In this document: positions 36,541 through 44,840 of the stretch, piece after piece
Position numbering within the stretch: the first letter of the stretch is position 1
Layout of the letters: the number at the start of each line of letters is the position of its first letter
DNA from: Nocardia sp. MH4
Lineage (GTDB): Bacteria > Actinomycetota > Actinomycetes > Mycobacteriales > Mycobacteriaceae
Reading direction: 5' to 3'
Assembly (NCBI RefSeq): GCF_019266065.1
Contig: NZ_LPNR01000124.1
Span: 14,580-78,579, forward strand
DNA: 64,000 bases
Notes under the pieces: generated by a model
The model's input: only the letters and a program-made list of their open reading frames with translations
Told to the model about the DNA's origin: nothing
Database searches by the model: none
Position numbers and translations under genes: made by a program

Positions 36541-38712
36541 TCAGACCGGTTCTACCTTCACCGGCACTCCGTTGAAGACCGCGGTGCCGGAGATCGCGTC
36601 GACCACCGAATCGTCGGTCAGCACATTGGCGTTCACGCCGGCGTGCGCGCTGGCTACCGATTGCGTGGTGCTCGCGCCGTGTCCCCAGCCGTGCGGCAAA
36701 CTCACCACGCCGGGCATGATCGTCGGCGTCTGCTCGACCTGGACGGTCAGCGAGCCCGCCGCCGAGCTGATCGCGGCCTGCTCGCCGAGGCCGAGTCTGG
36801 TCGCGTCGTCGGGGTGGATCTGGAGGGTGCAGCGGTTCGATCCGCCGACCAGACCGGCGATGTTGTGCATCCAGCTGTTGTTGGAGCGCAGTTGCCTGCG
36901 CCCGATCAGCACCATCTCCGGCGCGCTCGCCGCCAGCCTGCCGCGCAGCCTGCCGACATCGTCGAGCAGCAGGCGCGGGGCCAGGTCGACCCGGCCGGTT
37001 GCGGTGCGCAGGACGCCGGGCAGGCGCGGCCGCAACGGGCCAAGGTCGAGGCCGTGCGGATTGTCGAGCAGGGTGCGCAGGCTCAGTTCGCCGCCGTTCC
37101 ACGCGCCGTAGGGGCCGAGCTTGAGCATCAGGTCGATGCGCTGTTCGGTGGTGTCGACGCCGTCCAGCTCGTCGCGCCGGTCGCTCATCCCCGCCTTGTG
37201 CAGCATGCCGGCGATGACCAGCTCGTCGACCACGGCGATCGGGCTCGCGGCGCCGGTGCCGTCGTGCGGCTGCCCGCTGACGGCGGCGGCGAGCCGCGCG
37301 ATGACCGCCGACTCGGACGGCCGCCCGTCGAGCGGGACCAGCGGCGGCGAGTAGCGCGCGTAGTTGCGCACCGCGAACTGCAACAGCGCGAAGTCGTAGT
37401 GCGGTGACTGCACCGAGCGCGGCGGCGGCAGGATCACCTTCGCGTGCCGGGTCGTCTCGTTGACGTACCGATCCACGCTGACCATGAAGTCCAGCTCGGC
37501 CAGCCCCCGGTCCAGCCGGGCGCCGCTGGGCGCGGACAGCACCGGATTACCCGCGACCGTGACCAGCGCCCGGATCTGGCCCTGACCGGGGGTCTCGATC
37601 TCGTCGGCGAGGGTCGCCACCGGCAGTTCGCCCATCGCCTCGGGCAGCCCGCGCACCCGGCTGGTCCAGCGGCCCGGCCGGAACGGCTTGCTGCGCGCGA
37701 TGCCGCCGGCCGCGGCGGTGGCGAACATGGCGCCGCCGGGGGCGTCGAGATTGCCGGTCAGCGCGTTGATCGCGTCGACCAGCCACTGGGTGACGGTGCC
37801 GAACTCGGCGGTGCAGGTGCCGATCCTGGCGTAGACGGCCGCCGTCGGCGCGGCGGCGAGGTCGCGGGCCAGGGCGCGGATGGTGTCGGCGGGAATGCCG
37901 GTGCGCTCGACCACCGCGTCCGGGGCGAACTCCTGGGACGCGGCGCGCAGCTCGTCGAGGCCGTCGACCTCGATCCGCAGGTCGACCAAGTTCTCGGCGA
38001 AGAGCGTGTGGATCACCGCGAACAGCAGGTACGCGTCGGCGCCCGGCCGGATGAACAGATGCTCGTCGGCGAGGTCGGCGGTCCTGGTCGCCCTCGGGTC
38101 GACGACGACGAGCTTGCCGCCGCGCGCCCGCAGCGCCTTGAGCCTGCCGGGAAAGTCCGGCGCGGTGCACAGCGAGCCGTTGGATTCGAGCGGGTTCGCG
38201 CCGAGCATCAGCAGGAAGTCGGTGCGGTCCAGGTCGGGGACCGGCACCGTCAGCGGGTCGCCGAACATGAGCCCGGCGGCGACCTGCTTGGGCATCTGGT
38301 CGGCGGTGCTGGCGGTGTAGATGTGCCGGGTGCTCAGCGCGCGGATCAGCGCGGGCAGATACAGCGCCCCCGCGACGGTGTGCGCGTTGGGATTGCCGAG
38401 GTAGATCGCGGTCGCGCCGCTGCCGTGCGCCGCGTTGACCGCGGCGAACCCGGCCGCGATCAGGTCGAAGGCCTCGTCCCAGCTCGCGGGGCGGAACGTG
38501 TCGCCCTCGCGGATGAGCGGGGTGGTGACCAGGTCGGGGTCGTCGTCGAGCTTGCCGAAGCTCGCGCCCTTCGGGCAGAGGAAGCCCTTGCTGAACGGGT
38601 CGTCGCGATCGCCGCGGACCGAGAGCACTCGGTCGGCCTCGTCGAGGGTGATGGTCAGGCCGCAGACGGCCTCACACAGCGGACAGGTGCGTAGCAGCGT
38701 TCGCGGAGCCAT
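36541..38712 (-). CDS. Molybdopterin-dependent oxidoreductase with N-terminal 4Fe-4S site
   Basis: 723-aa member of the DMSO-reductase/formate dehydrogenase superfamily. The N-terminal cluster motif is Cys10-X2-Cys13-X3-Cys17 ... Cys46 (LCPKG). Molybdopterin segments follow (GANPLESNGS, VVDPRATRTADLADEHLFIRPGADAYLL in two blocks) and a C-terminal binding domain ends with SLPHGWGHG. Where family members often have Cys or Sec as metal ligand, this one reads TASTADQMPK (about 133-142) with no Cys. There is no Tat signal, so it should be cytosolic. The substrate is unknown; no small-subunit partner is nearby. Confidence 0.88.
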   Translation of the reverse strand: MAPRTLLRTCPLCEAVCGLTITLDEADRVLSVRGDRDDPFSKGFLCPKGASFGKLDDDPDLVTTPLIREGDTFRPASWDEAFDLIAAGFAAVNAAHGSGATAIYLGNPNAHTVAGALYLPALIRALSTRHIYTASTADQMPKQVAAGLMFGDPLTVPVPDLDRTDFLLMLGANPLESNGSLCTAPDFPGRLKALRARGGKLVVVDPRATRTADLADEHLFIRPGADAYLLFAVIHTLFAENLVDLRIEVDGLDELRAASQEFAPDAVVERTGIPADTIRALARDLAAAPTAAVYARIGTCTAEFGTVTQWLVDAINALTGNLDAPGGAMFATAAAGGIARSKPFRPGRWTSRVRGLPEAMGELPVATLADEIETPGQGQIRALVTVAGNPVLSAPSGARLDRGLAELDFMVSVDRYVNETTRHAKVILPPPRSVQSPHYDFALLQFAVRNYARYSPPLVPLDGRPSESAVIARLAAAVSGQPHDGTGAASPIAVVDELVIAGMLHKAGMSDRRDELDGVDTTEQRIDLMLKLGPYGAWNGGELSLRTLLDNPHGLDLGPLRPRLPGVLRTATGRVDLAPRLLLDDVGRLRGRLAASAPEMVLIGRRQLRSNNSWMHNIAGLVGGSNRCTLQIHPDDATRLGLGEQAAISSAAGSLTVQVEQTPTIMPGVVSLPHGWGHGASTTQSVASAHAGVNANVLTDDSVVDAISGTAVFNGVPVKVEPV

Positions 38713-38760
38713 GTCCCCATCCTTACGCCGCGCGCGGTGCCCGGGTTCGAAAACGCCGAA

Positions 38761-38803
38761 AACCCTCGACCGCGACGTCGGGGAGGCGTCGCGGTCGAGG
38801 GTT
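38761..38803 (-). terminator. Terminator between the unknown 167-aa gene and the molybdopterin oxidoreductase
   Basis: Perfect 17-bp stem (AACCCTCGACCGCGACG with CGTCGCGGTCGAGGGTT) and 9-nt loop. On the minus strand it follows the stop at 38820 by 16 nt and is followed by TTTCGGCGTTTTCG. Confidence 0.88.
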
Positions 38804-38819
38804 CGGGCTGTTGGTTACC

Positions 38820-39323
38820 TCAGCTGGCCAGGGTCAGCGTGGGGGTCAGGGTGGCGCGCTTGCGGCTCGCGGCGGCGCGGACGGCGGCACCGAGGGCGAC
38901 GACCGGCGGGACCCAGCGGGCCTCGGACGGGGCGACGCTCCAGGCGGCGGAGCCGGCGGCGAGCTGGGTCGGGGGCAGCGGGATGCTGGCACCGTCGGTG
39001 TGCACGACGACACCGGCCTCGCGCATGGCCTCGATCGCCATGGCGGCCTTGCGGACGCCGGTGACCAGGTGGATCTCGCGACGCTCCTGGCCCGGGATCT
39101 CGATCACGGGGCCGGACAGGTTGTTGGCGCGCAGGAATCGGCGGACCTCGCCCGCCATCTCACCGGTGACCTCGATAGCCGAGATGTCATCGTCGGTGAT
39201 CAGGCACAGGCCGTTGGCCGTTTCGGCAACCGTCCAGCCCCGCGCGGCGTACTCCTGCGCGGCGGCACCCTTCTCGGTGCCCGTGGTGGTGGTCGGAAAC
39301 GTCGTGCGCACTGTGTTCTCCAT
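38820..39323 (-). CDS. Unknown protein, possible PrimPol-tail-like domain
   Basis: 167-aa soluble protein not recognised with certainty. It starts with a Thr-rich tail (MENTVRTTFPTTTTGTE), then an alpha/beta stretch (GWTVAETANGLCLITDDDIS, EIPGQERREIHLVTGVRKAA) and a Pro-containing segment (GASIPLPPTQLAAGS, SEARWVPPVVAL) that faintly recalls the IPLPPS part of actinobacterial primase/polymerase-like proteins. It ends in a basic Ala/Arg tail. Divergent from the DUF4282 gene. Confidence 0.65.
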   Translation of the reverse strand: MENTVRTTFPTTTTGTEKGAAAQEYAARGWTVAETANGLCLITDDDISAIEVTGEMAGEVRRFLRANNLSGPVIEIPGQERREIHLVTGVRKAAMAIEAMREAGVVVHTDGASIPLPPTQLAAGSAAWSVAPSEARWVPPVVALGAAVRAAASRKRATLTPTLTLAS

Positions 39324-39504
39324 TCCCCGAAGAGCTCTGTTCCTGCGTTCATGGGTCGTATCGGCTGGGGGTGGCCGTCTTGTTACGCCGTTACCGAAAA
39401 ATATTCGAGAGTGTCTGCTTCGTCTCAGTTCGCTCACCTTCGCTATCGGAGGATCGAGCCGATCCGGCTTGGCGTGCGGGCCGAAAACGGGCAGGATTCG
39501 GACC

Positions 39505-40110
39505 ATGACCGATGCGCCGGGTACGTCCTCGTCTCCCGACGGAGATGCCGAGGAGTTCGAAGCCGAATCACGCTGGCTCTCTTGGAAAGAGACCGATGTG
39601 AAGCGCGCGGGCGCGCGGTCGGGGCAGGCCGCCGAAGGCGAGGAATTCCCGGACGATTCGGACATACCGCGCGACGCGGGCTTCGATGACCCGTTCCGCA
39701 GTACCGGATCCGCCAAGCAGTGGGCCGCCGAAGTGCTGCGTTCACTGCTCGATGTCCAGTTCCGCAGGCCCGCGACCAGGACCTTGCTGCCGCTGGCCTA
39801 CATCCTCGGCGTCGTCTCCTTCGGTATCGGCGTCCCGGTGGCGCTCACAGTGCTGATGTGGAAGGCCTCGGTCCTGCTGGGCATCCTCGCCGCACTGGTC
39901 GCCGTTCCGCTCGGCCTGACCATCGCGGCCTCGGTGCGCCTGATGCTGGAGTTCGCCGACAACGCCGCCCGGCTCGCGGGCCGGGTCGAGCACATCAGTG
40001 AGCTGGCCGATGGACTCTTCCAGGCGCTCTCCGATGTCGCCGAACCGGTGAACCAGCTCTCCGAGGACGTGCGGGCCGTGCAGTTCTGGCGGTTCCGGAA
40101 GAAGAAGTAG
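39505..40110 (+). CDS. DUF4282-like membrane protein
   Basis: 201-aa protein with an acidic, disordered N-terminus (about residues 1-75) followed by two long hydrophobic helices (LPLAYILGVVSFGIGVPVAL and ILAALVAVPLGLTIAASVRL) and a C-terminal amphipathic helix ending RFRKKK. The order DVQFRRPATRTLLPLAYILG resembles the DUF4282 pattern, in which a short F-x-R-x-x-T segment precedes two TM helices. Function unknown. The ATG at 39505 was chosen as it begins MTDAPGTSSS; the frame is open further upstream. Confidence 0.75.
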   Translation: MTDAPGTSSSPDGDAEEFEAESRWLSWKETDVKRAGARSGQAAEGEEFPDDSDIPRDAGFDDPFRSTGSAKQWAAEVLRSLLDVQFRRPATRTLLPLAYILGVVSFGIGVPVALTVLMWKASVLLGILAALVAVPLGLTIAASVRLMLEFADNAARLAGRVEHISELADGLFQALSDVAEPVNQLSEDVRAVQFWRFRKKK

Positions 40111-40162
40111 CGATCGCGCCTGGAGCAGGCCCCAAAACTATGTGGTGCGCGTTGTCCGATTC

Positions 40163-40175
40163 ATTGTGAAACAAT
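40163..40175. promoter_or_regulatory. Candidate operator ATTGT-GAA-ACAAT upstream of the XRE gene
   Basis: Perfect 5-bp arms in an AT-rich patch 91 nt upstream of the regulator start. XRE proteins often autoregulate through such short palindromes. Confidence 0.4.
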
Positions 40176-40265
40176 CCGTACGCAGATCCGACGCCTATTG
40201 TCGGCTGCGTAGGGCGGTCTCCGAAAGAGAATGGGGGAGACCGGATTTGGATACAGGGGGGCAGT

Positions 40266-41111
40266 ATGGCTTCACCACAGGGCGTCACCGGTTCGACGAT
40301 GCCGCGCAGGCAGCTGGGCAGGCACTTACGTGACCTGCGCAATCAGGCGCGGATGACGACCAGGACCGCGGCGGCGCAACTCGAGTGGTCGGAAGCGAAG
40401 ATCTGGCGGATCGAGACGGGGCAGACGTCGTTGCGCAGCCTCGACGTCGAGGCCATGTGCAAGGTGTACGGCGCGCCGGCGGAACTCGTCGAGCCGCTGG
40501 CCGCGCTGGCGCGCGAAACCAAGGCCAGGGGATGGTGGACGAGCTACGGCGATGTGATCCCGGAGGGCTTCGAGGTCTACATCGGCCTCGAGGAGGCCGC
40601 GACCTGCCTGTCGATCTACGAGGACGGCCTGGTCCCGGCGCTGCTGCAGACCGAGGACTACACCAGGGCGTTGCTCGAGCAAACCGTCCCCGGCCTGACC
40701 GAGGAGGATCTCGAGCGCAGGCTGCGGGTGCGCGCGGCCAGGCAGGCGCTGATCACCCGTGCGCAGTCGCCGCTGCGATTGCGGGTGGTGCTCGCCGAAG
40801 CGGTGCTGACCAGGCGCATCGGTGACGATCGGGTGCTCGCCGGCCAGCGCGCGCGACTGCGCGAGCTGGCCGAGCTGGACACGGTGCGAATCCAGGTGGT
40901 CCCCGGTGATACCGGGTATCACGCGGGGCTGGAGTCGGGCCGGTTCGTGATCCTCGACTTCGGCATCGACGGTTCGCTGGACCGGCCGGAGCCGCCGGTG
41001 GTCTTCGTGGAGACCTTCGCCGGCTCGGCCTACCTGGACAAGCCGAACGACTACGACCGCTATCGCGGCGCGTTCACCGACATCAGCGCGGCGGCTTCCG
41101 CCGAGCTGTGA
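40266..41111 (+). CDS. XRE-family regulator with DUF5753 domain
   Basis: 281-aa protein: an N-terminal helix-turn-helix (LGRHLRDLRNQARMTTRTAA and LEWSEAKIWRIETGQTSLR) followed by the DUF5753 ligand or effector domain (IYEDGLVPALLQTEDYTRAL, RVVLAEAVLTRRIG, IQVVPGDTGYHAGLESGRFVILDF in two blocks). In Streptomyces such regulators are usually beside a small DUF397 protein and act as TA-like or developmental regulators; no DUF397 gene is visible on either side here, so it looks like an orphan. AGGGGGGCAGT precedes the ATG. Confidence 0.88.
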   Translation: MASPQGVTGSTMPRRQLGRHLRDLRNQARMTTRTAAAQLEWSEAKIWRIETGQTSLRSLDVEAMCKVYGAPAELVEPLAALARETKARGWWTSYGDVIPEGFEVYIGLEEAATCLSIYEDGLVPALLQTEDYTRALLEQTVPGLTEEDLERRLRVRAARQALITRAQSPLRLRVVLAEAVLTRRIGDDRVLAGQRARLRELAELDTVRIQVVPGDTGYHAGLESGRFVILDFGIDGSLDRPEPPVVFVETFAGSAYLDKPNDYDRYRGAFTDISAAASAEL

Positions 41112-41120
41112 CCCCGGCTC

Positions 41121-41522
41121 CTACCAGGAGTCGGCGAGCACCGAACGGTGTGTGGGCAGGGCCCGGTCGTAGACCGCCCTGCCCTTTTCCGTGACCCGGA
41201 CGAAGATGGCGCGGCGGTCCTCGGCGCACATGGTGCGCTCGACCAGGCCGTCGCGTTCCAGTCTGGCCACCGCGCGCGAGAGCGCGCTCTGACTCAGGTA
41301 GATGTCACCCGCCAGCTCGGTCATCCGGTACTTCTGACAGTCCGCGTCGACCAGTCGATCGAGGGTCTCGAACTCGCTGAGACCGATGCGGTGTTCGTGC
41401 TGAAGCGCCTTCTCCAGTGCGCAACTCACGGCGGCGTGCCGTCCGAGCAGTTCGCGCCACTGGCCGACCAGCTCGGTGGGCGCTCCATTGCGCCGAGCTG
41501 ATGCTGTGGCCGGGTTCGACAT
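41121..41522 (-). CDS. MarR-family transcriptional regulator
   Basis: 133-aa winged-helix regulator with the MarR core: LSEFETLDRLVDADCQKYRM, TELAGDIYLSQSALSRAVARLERDGLVER (recognition helix SQSALSRAVARLE) and EDRRAIFVRVTEKG (wing). It is divergent from an MFS exporter, with an array of 15-bp repeats in between. The usual reading is repression of the exporter, relieved by the exported compound. Confidence 0.92.
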   Translation of the reverse strand: MSNPATASARRNGAPTELVGQWRELLGRHAAVSCALEKALQHEHRIGLSEFETLDRLVDADCQKYRMTELAGDIYLSQSALSRAVARLERDGLVERTMCAEDRRAIFVRVTEKGRAVYDRALPTHRSVLADSW

Positions 41523-41559
41523 GGCCCCATCTTAGTGGTCCGGGCATCTCCATGCAACG

Positions 41560-41604
41560 GCATTTTATGTGTTGGCATTTAATGCGCACGCATGTAATGT
41601 TCGC
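41560..41604. promoter_or_regulatory. Three 15-bp-periodic operator-like repeats in the marR/MFS promoter
   Basis: GCATTTTATGT (41560-41570), GCATTTAATGC (41575-41585, arms GCATT/AATGC) and GCATGTAATGT (41590-41600) start exactly 15 nt apart. The last abuts the exporter start codon. These are strong candidates for MarR dimer sites. Confidence 0.7.
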
Positions 41605-41607
41605 CGC

Positions 41608-43083
41608 ATGACTTCGCCAGCAACGCTCTCGGCCGCAGATCAGGCGACCGATCCGACCACATGGTCCGCCCGGCTCTGGGGCATGCTGATCACCCTGTGC
41701 ATCGTCCTGTTCCTCGACGGGCTCGACGTCTCGATGATCGGCGTCGCGCTGCCGTCCATCGGCGCCGAGCTCGATCTGTCCACCTCCACCCTGCAGTGGC
41801 TCGTCAGCGGTTACGTCCTCGGTTACGGCGGCCTGCTGCTGCTCGGCGGCCGCACGGCCGACCTGCTCGGGCGCCGCAAGGTCTTCCTCATCGCCCTGGC
41901 CGTGTTCGCGATCGCCTCGCTGGTCGGCGGCCTGGTCAGCGATCCGGCCCTGCTGATCGTGACCCGCTTCATCAAGGGCCTGGCCGCCGCGTTCACCGCC
42001 CCCACCGGCCTGTCGATCATCACCACGACCTTCGCCGAAGGGAAAGCGCGCAACAAGGCGCTGTCCATCTACACCGTGTTCGGTGCGGGCGGCTACTCGA
42101 TGGGCCTGCTGTTCGGCGGCCTGATGACCGGCGTCGGCTGGCGCTGGACCTTCCTGCTCCCGGTCCCGATCGCCCTGGCCGCGCTGGCCGCCGCCTTCGT
42201 GCTGGTGCCCAAGGACGGTAAGGCCGAGGAAGGCGGACATGACCTGCTCGGCGCCCTGCTGTCCACCGCGGGCATGCTGCTGCTGGTCTACACCGTGGTC
42301 ACCGCGCCGGAGGTCGGCTGGACCTCGGTCCGCACGGTCGCTTCGTTCCTCGCCGTGATCGCCCTGTTCGCCGCGTTCGTGATCACCGAGCAGCGGGTGC
42401 GGCACCCACTGGTGCGGCTGGGCATCCTGCGCAAGGTGTCGCTGGTGCGGGCCAGCCTGGCCATCATCGCGGTCGCCGGTTCGTACTTCAGCTGGCAGTT
42501 CATCGTCACCCTGTACCTGCAGGACACGCTGGAGTGGTCGGCGCTGAAGCTGGCGATGGCCCTGCTGCCGGTCGGCATCCTGGTCGTCGGGTCGGCGTTC
42601 TTCTCCGAGAAGCTGATCGATCGTTTCGGCACCGGACCGGTCATCGCCGTCACCATGTCCGTGATGGCCGTGGGCTACCTGCTGTTCCTGCGGGTCGACA
42701 CCGCGCCGGACTACCTGACCGTGCTGCTGCCCGCCATCCTGCTGATCGGCATCGGTTGGGTCGGCTTCCCGGCGATCAACGTGCAGGCCACCAGCGGTAT
42801 CGACGACGACGAACAGGGTCTGGCGGCCGGCGTGCTGCAGACCTCCATGCAGGTCGGCGCGGCCATCGTGCTCGCGGTGACCACCGCGATCGTCACCTCC
42901 GGCACCCACGGTGCCGGCGCGACGCCGCAGCAGATGCTCGACACCTACCGGCCGGGCCTCGAGTTCGCCGCGGGCGTCACCATCGTCGGCGCGCTGGTCG
43001 CCCTGACGGTCTTCCTGCCGCGCCGCAGGCAGCGGGTCGTCGCGGCGCCCGCCGCGGAGGAAAAGCTGCTGGAGACTGTGTAG
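41608..43083 (+). CDS. MFS drug exporter, DHA2-like (14 TM)
   Basis: 491-aa proton-driven exporter. The DHA2-type start LFLDGLDVSMIGVALPSI, motif A (GGRTADLLGRRKVFLIAL) and many hydrophobic helices fitting 14 TM segments are visible. Substrate unknown, probably a lipophilic toxic compound. The ATG at 41608 is preferred over one 13 codons upstream, which would include the operator repeats. Divergent MarR gene is the likely repressor. A short copy of the intergenic repeat and a terminator follow. Confidence 0.92.
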   Translation: MTSPATLSAADQATDPTTWSARLWGMLITLCIVLFLDGLDVSMIGVALPSIGAELDLSTSTLQWLVSGYVLGYGGLLLLGGRTADLLGRRKVFLIALAVFAIASLVGGLVSDPALLIVTRFIKGLAAAFTAPTGLSIITTTFAEGKARNKALSIYTVFGAGGYSMGLLFGGLMTGVGWRWTFLLPVPIALAALAAAFVLVPKDGKAEEGGHDLLGALLSTAGMLLLVYTVVTAPEVGWTSVRTVASFLAVIALFAAFVITEQRVRHPLVRLGILRKVSLVRASLAIIAVAGSYFSWQFIVTLYLQDTLEWSALKLAMALLPVGILVVGSAFFSEKLIDRFGTGPVIAVTMSVMAVGYLLFLRVDTAPDYLTVLLPAILLIGIGWVGFPAINVQATSGIDDDEQGLAAGVLQTSMQVGAAIVLAVTTAIVTSGTHGAGATPQQMLDTYRPGLEFAAGVTIVGALVALTVFLPRRRQRVVAAPAAEEKLLETV

Positions 43084-43084
43084 A

Positions 43085-43116
43085 CGGCGGCTGGCGCCGC
43101 GGCCGAAACCGTGGTG
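43085..43116. repeat. Short copy of the intergenic repeat
   Basis: CGGCGGCTGGCGCCGCGG (43085-43102) is directly followed by CCGAAACCGTGGTG (43103-43116). The same two blocks flank the long hairpin at 1256-1366, so this copy looks like the element without its hairpin core. Confidence 0.8.
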
Positions 43117-43130
43117 CGGGTTGTTCGCTG

Positions 43131-43164
43131 ACAGCGTCCCCGAGTTGAAGCTCGGGGGCGCTGT
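43131..43164. terminator. Bidirectional terminator between the MFS gene and rmlC
   Basis: ACAGCG-T-CCCCGAG pairs with CTCGGGG-G-CGCTGT around TTGAAG. It lies between two convergent genes and is followed by TTT on the plus strand. Confidence 0.85.
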
Positions 43165-43174
43165 TTCACGTGGA

Positions 43175-43723
43175 TCAGGAAAAAGGCGGAGCCGCTTCGT
43201 CTTTGGCGGAGCGGATATAGGTGAGCCGACTACCGTCGCGGGCCTCGGTCGGCCAGTCGATGCCGAGGCGGGCGTCGAAGGCGTCCATATCCCGGTCGAA
43301 CTCGGGGGTGTACTCGAGCGAGCACAGGTAGGTGACCGTCGAGCCGTCCTCGAGCGAGAGGATGGCGTGGCCGAGGCCCTCGGACAGGAACACCGAGCGC
43401 CGGTGCACGTCGTCGAGCAGCACGCTGTCCCAGCGGCCGTAGGTCGGCGAGCCGGGGCGCAGGTCCACCACCACGTCCAGGAACGCGCCGCGCACGCAGG
43501 TGACGTACTTGGCCTGACCCGGCGGGTCCTCGGTGTAGTGGATGCCGCGCAGCACGCCGGCGGCCGAGACCGAAGTGTTCACCTGGTGCAGCTCGAACGG
43601 GCGCCCGGTGGCCTTCTCGAACTCCGAGGCCTTGAACGACTCACAGAACATCCCGCGGTCGTCGCCGAGCAGGCGGGGAGTCACCTCCCACGCGCCGGGG
43701 ATGGCCAGTTCACGGATCTGCAT
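43175..43723 (-). CDS. rmlC: dTDP-4-dehydrorhamnose 3,5-epimerase RmlC
   Basis: 182-aa cupin epimerase, third step of dTDP-L-rhamnose synthesis, whose product supplies the rhamnose of the peptidoglycan-arabinogalactan linker. Conserved blocks are RGMFCESFKASEF, HQVNTSVSAAGVLRGIHYTEDPPGQAKYV in two parts (with the catalytic His of LRGIHY) and GLGHAILSLEDGSTVTYL. It lies 8 nt after rmlA on the same strand, so the two form an operon. Confidence 0.95.
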   Translation of the reverse strand: MQIRELAIPGAWEVTPRLLGDDRGMFCESFKASEFEKATGRPFELHQVNTSVSAAGVLRGIHYTEDPPGQAKYVTCVRGAFLDVVVDLRPGSPTYGRWDSVLLDDVHRRSVFLSEGLGHAILSLEDGSTVTYLCSLEYTPEFDRDMDAFDARLGIDWPTEARDGSRLTYIRSAKDEAAPPFS

Positions 43724-43731
43724 GCCTGTAG

Positions 43732-44604
43732 TTACCAGTCTTTCCCGCGGTCGATCAGATCGAGCAGATAGCGGCCGTAGCCGGAGCGCACCATCGGTTC
43801 GGCCAGTTCACAGAGCTGGTCGTCGGTGATCAGCCCGCGCCGCCAGGCCACCTCCTCGGGCACGCCGATCTTGAGGCCCTGCCGTTCCTCGATGGTGCGC
43901 ACGTAGTTGGCGGCGTCGAGCAGCGAGTCGAAGGTACCGGTGTCGAGCCAGGCGGTGCCGCGGGCCAGCACGTCGACGCTGAGCTTGCCCTGTTCCAGGT
44001 AGGCGCGGTTGATGTCGGTGATCTCGTACTCTCCGCGCGCCGACGGCCGCAGCTCGCGGGCGATCTGCACCACGTCGTTGTCGTAGAAGTAGAGGCCGGG
44101 GATGGCGTAGTTGGAGCGCGGGCGCTTCGGCTTCTCCTCGATGGAGACCGCGCGGCCCTGCTCGAACTCCACCACGCCGTAGGCGGTCGGGTCCTTGACC
44201 CAGTAGGCGAAGACCGCGCCGCCGTCGATGTCGTGGAAGCGTTCCAGGCTGGCGCCGAGGCCGGGGCCGTGGAAGATGTTGTCGCCGAGCACCAGGGCCG
44301 CGGGCTCGCCGCCGATGTGGTCGGCGCCCAGCACGAACGCGCGCGCGAGTCCGTCGGGTTCGGGCTGGACCACGTAGCTGATGGCGACGCCGAACTGACT
44401 GCCGTCGCCGAGCAGCCGGGCGAACGCGTCGGCATCCTCCGGCGTGGTGATCACCAGAATGTCGTCGATCCCTGCCAACATGAGGGTGGACAACGGGTAG
44501 TAGACCATGGGCTTGTCGTAGACCGGGACGAGCTGCTTGCTCACCCCGCGCGTGATGGGGTGCAGCCGCGAACCGGTGCCGCCCGCCAGGATGATTCCGC
44601 GCAT
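43732..44604 (-). CDS. rmlA: Glucose-1-phosphate thymidylyltransferase RmlA
   Basis: 290-aa nucleotidyltransferase that makes dTDP-glucose, first step of dTDP-rhamnose synthesis. Motifs: MRGIILAGGTGSRLHPIT (nucleotide loop), SKQLVPVYDKPMVYYPLSTL, ALVLGDNIFHG, VEFEQGRAVSIEEKPKRPRSNYA in two blocks and RGTAWLDTGT. The ATG at 44604 follows a run TTCCCCC on the minus strand with no strong RBS, but homologues start here. First gene of rmlA-rmlC. Confidence 0.96.
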   Translation of the reverse strand: MRGIILAGGTGSRLHPITRGVSKQLVPVYDKPMVYYPLSTLMLAGIDDILVITTPEDADAFARLLGDGSQFGVAISYVVQPEPDGLARAFVLGADHIGGEPAALVLGDNIFHGPGLGASLERFHDIDGGAVFAYWVKDPTAYGVVEFEQGRAVSIEEKPKRPRSNYAIPGLYFYDNDVVQIARELRPSARGEYEITDINRAYLEQGKLSVDVLARGTAWLDTGTFDSLLDAANYVRTIEERQGLKIGVPEEVAWRRGLITDDQLCELAEPMVRSGYGRYLLDLIDRGKDW

Positions 44605-44840
44605 GGGGGAAGTCTGCCAGCTCCTCCTGCCGCGGAGTCGGGGAGGTTCCGACACGTCGACGAATTGGTCACGAACGTTTGTCTCCGGGTGTGTCGGGCG
44701 ATAACTGGGACACGCAAGGCGCTCATCTGATTATGTGAGCGTCGATGTGTGAAACATCACTATGTTAGATGTCAGCGTGGACATCCATACCGGGCCCGCC
44801 TGGTGGGGGGTCGACGCGCCAGCTGTGAGGTAGGTGCGCG

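Noticed and set aside
40142..40333. A 63-aa frame before the XRE gene as a DUF397 partner
   Set aside because: It lacks the WRKSSYS-like and VRDSKDP-like patterns of DUF397 and overlaps the XRE start.
44744..44758. GATGT-N5-ACATC palindrome upstream of the esterase
   Set aside because: Arms are only 5 bp in a mixed-sequence region; it may be chance and nothing else supports a regulator.
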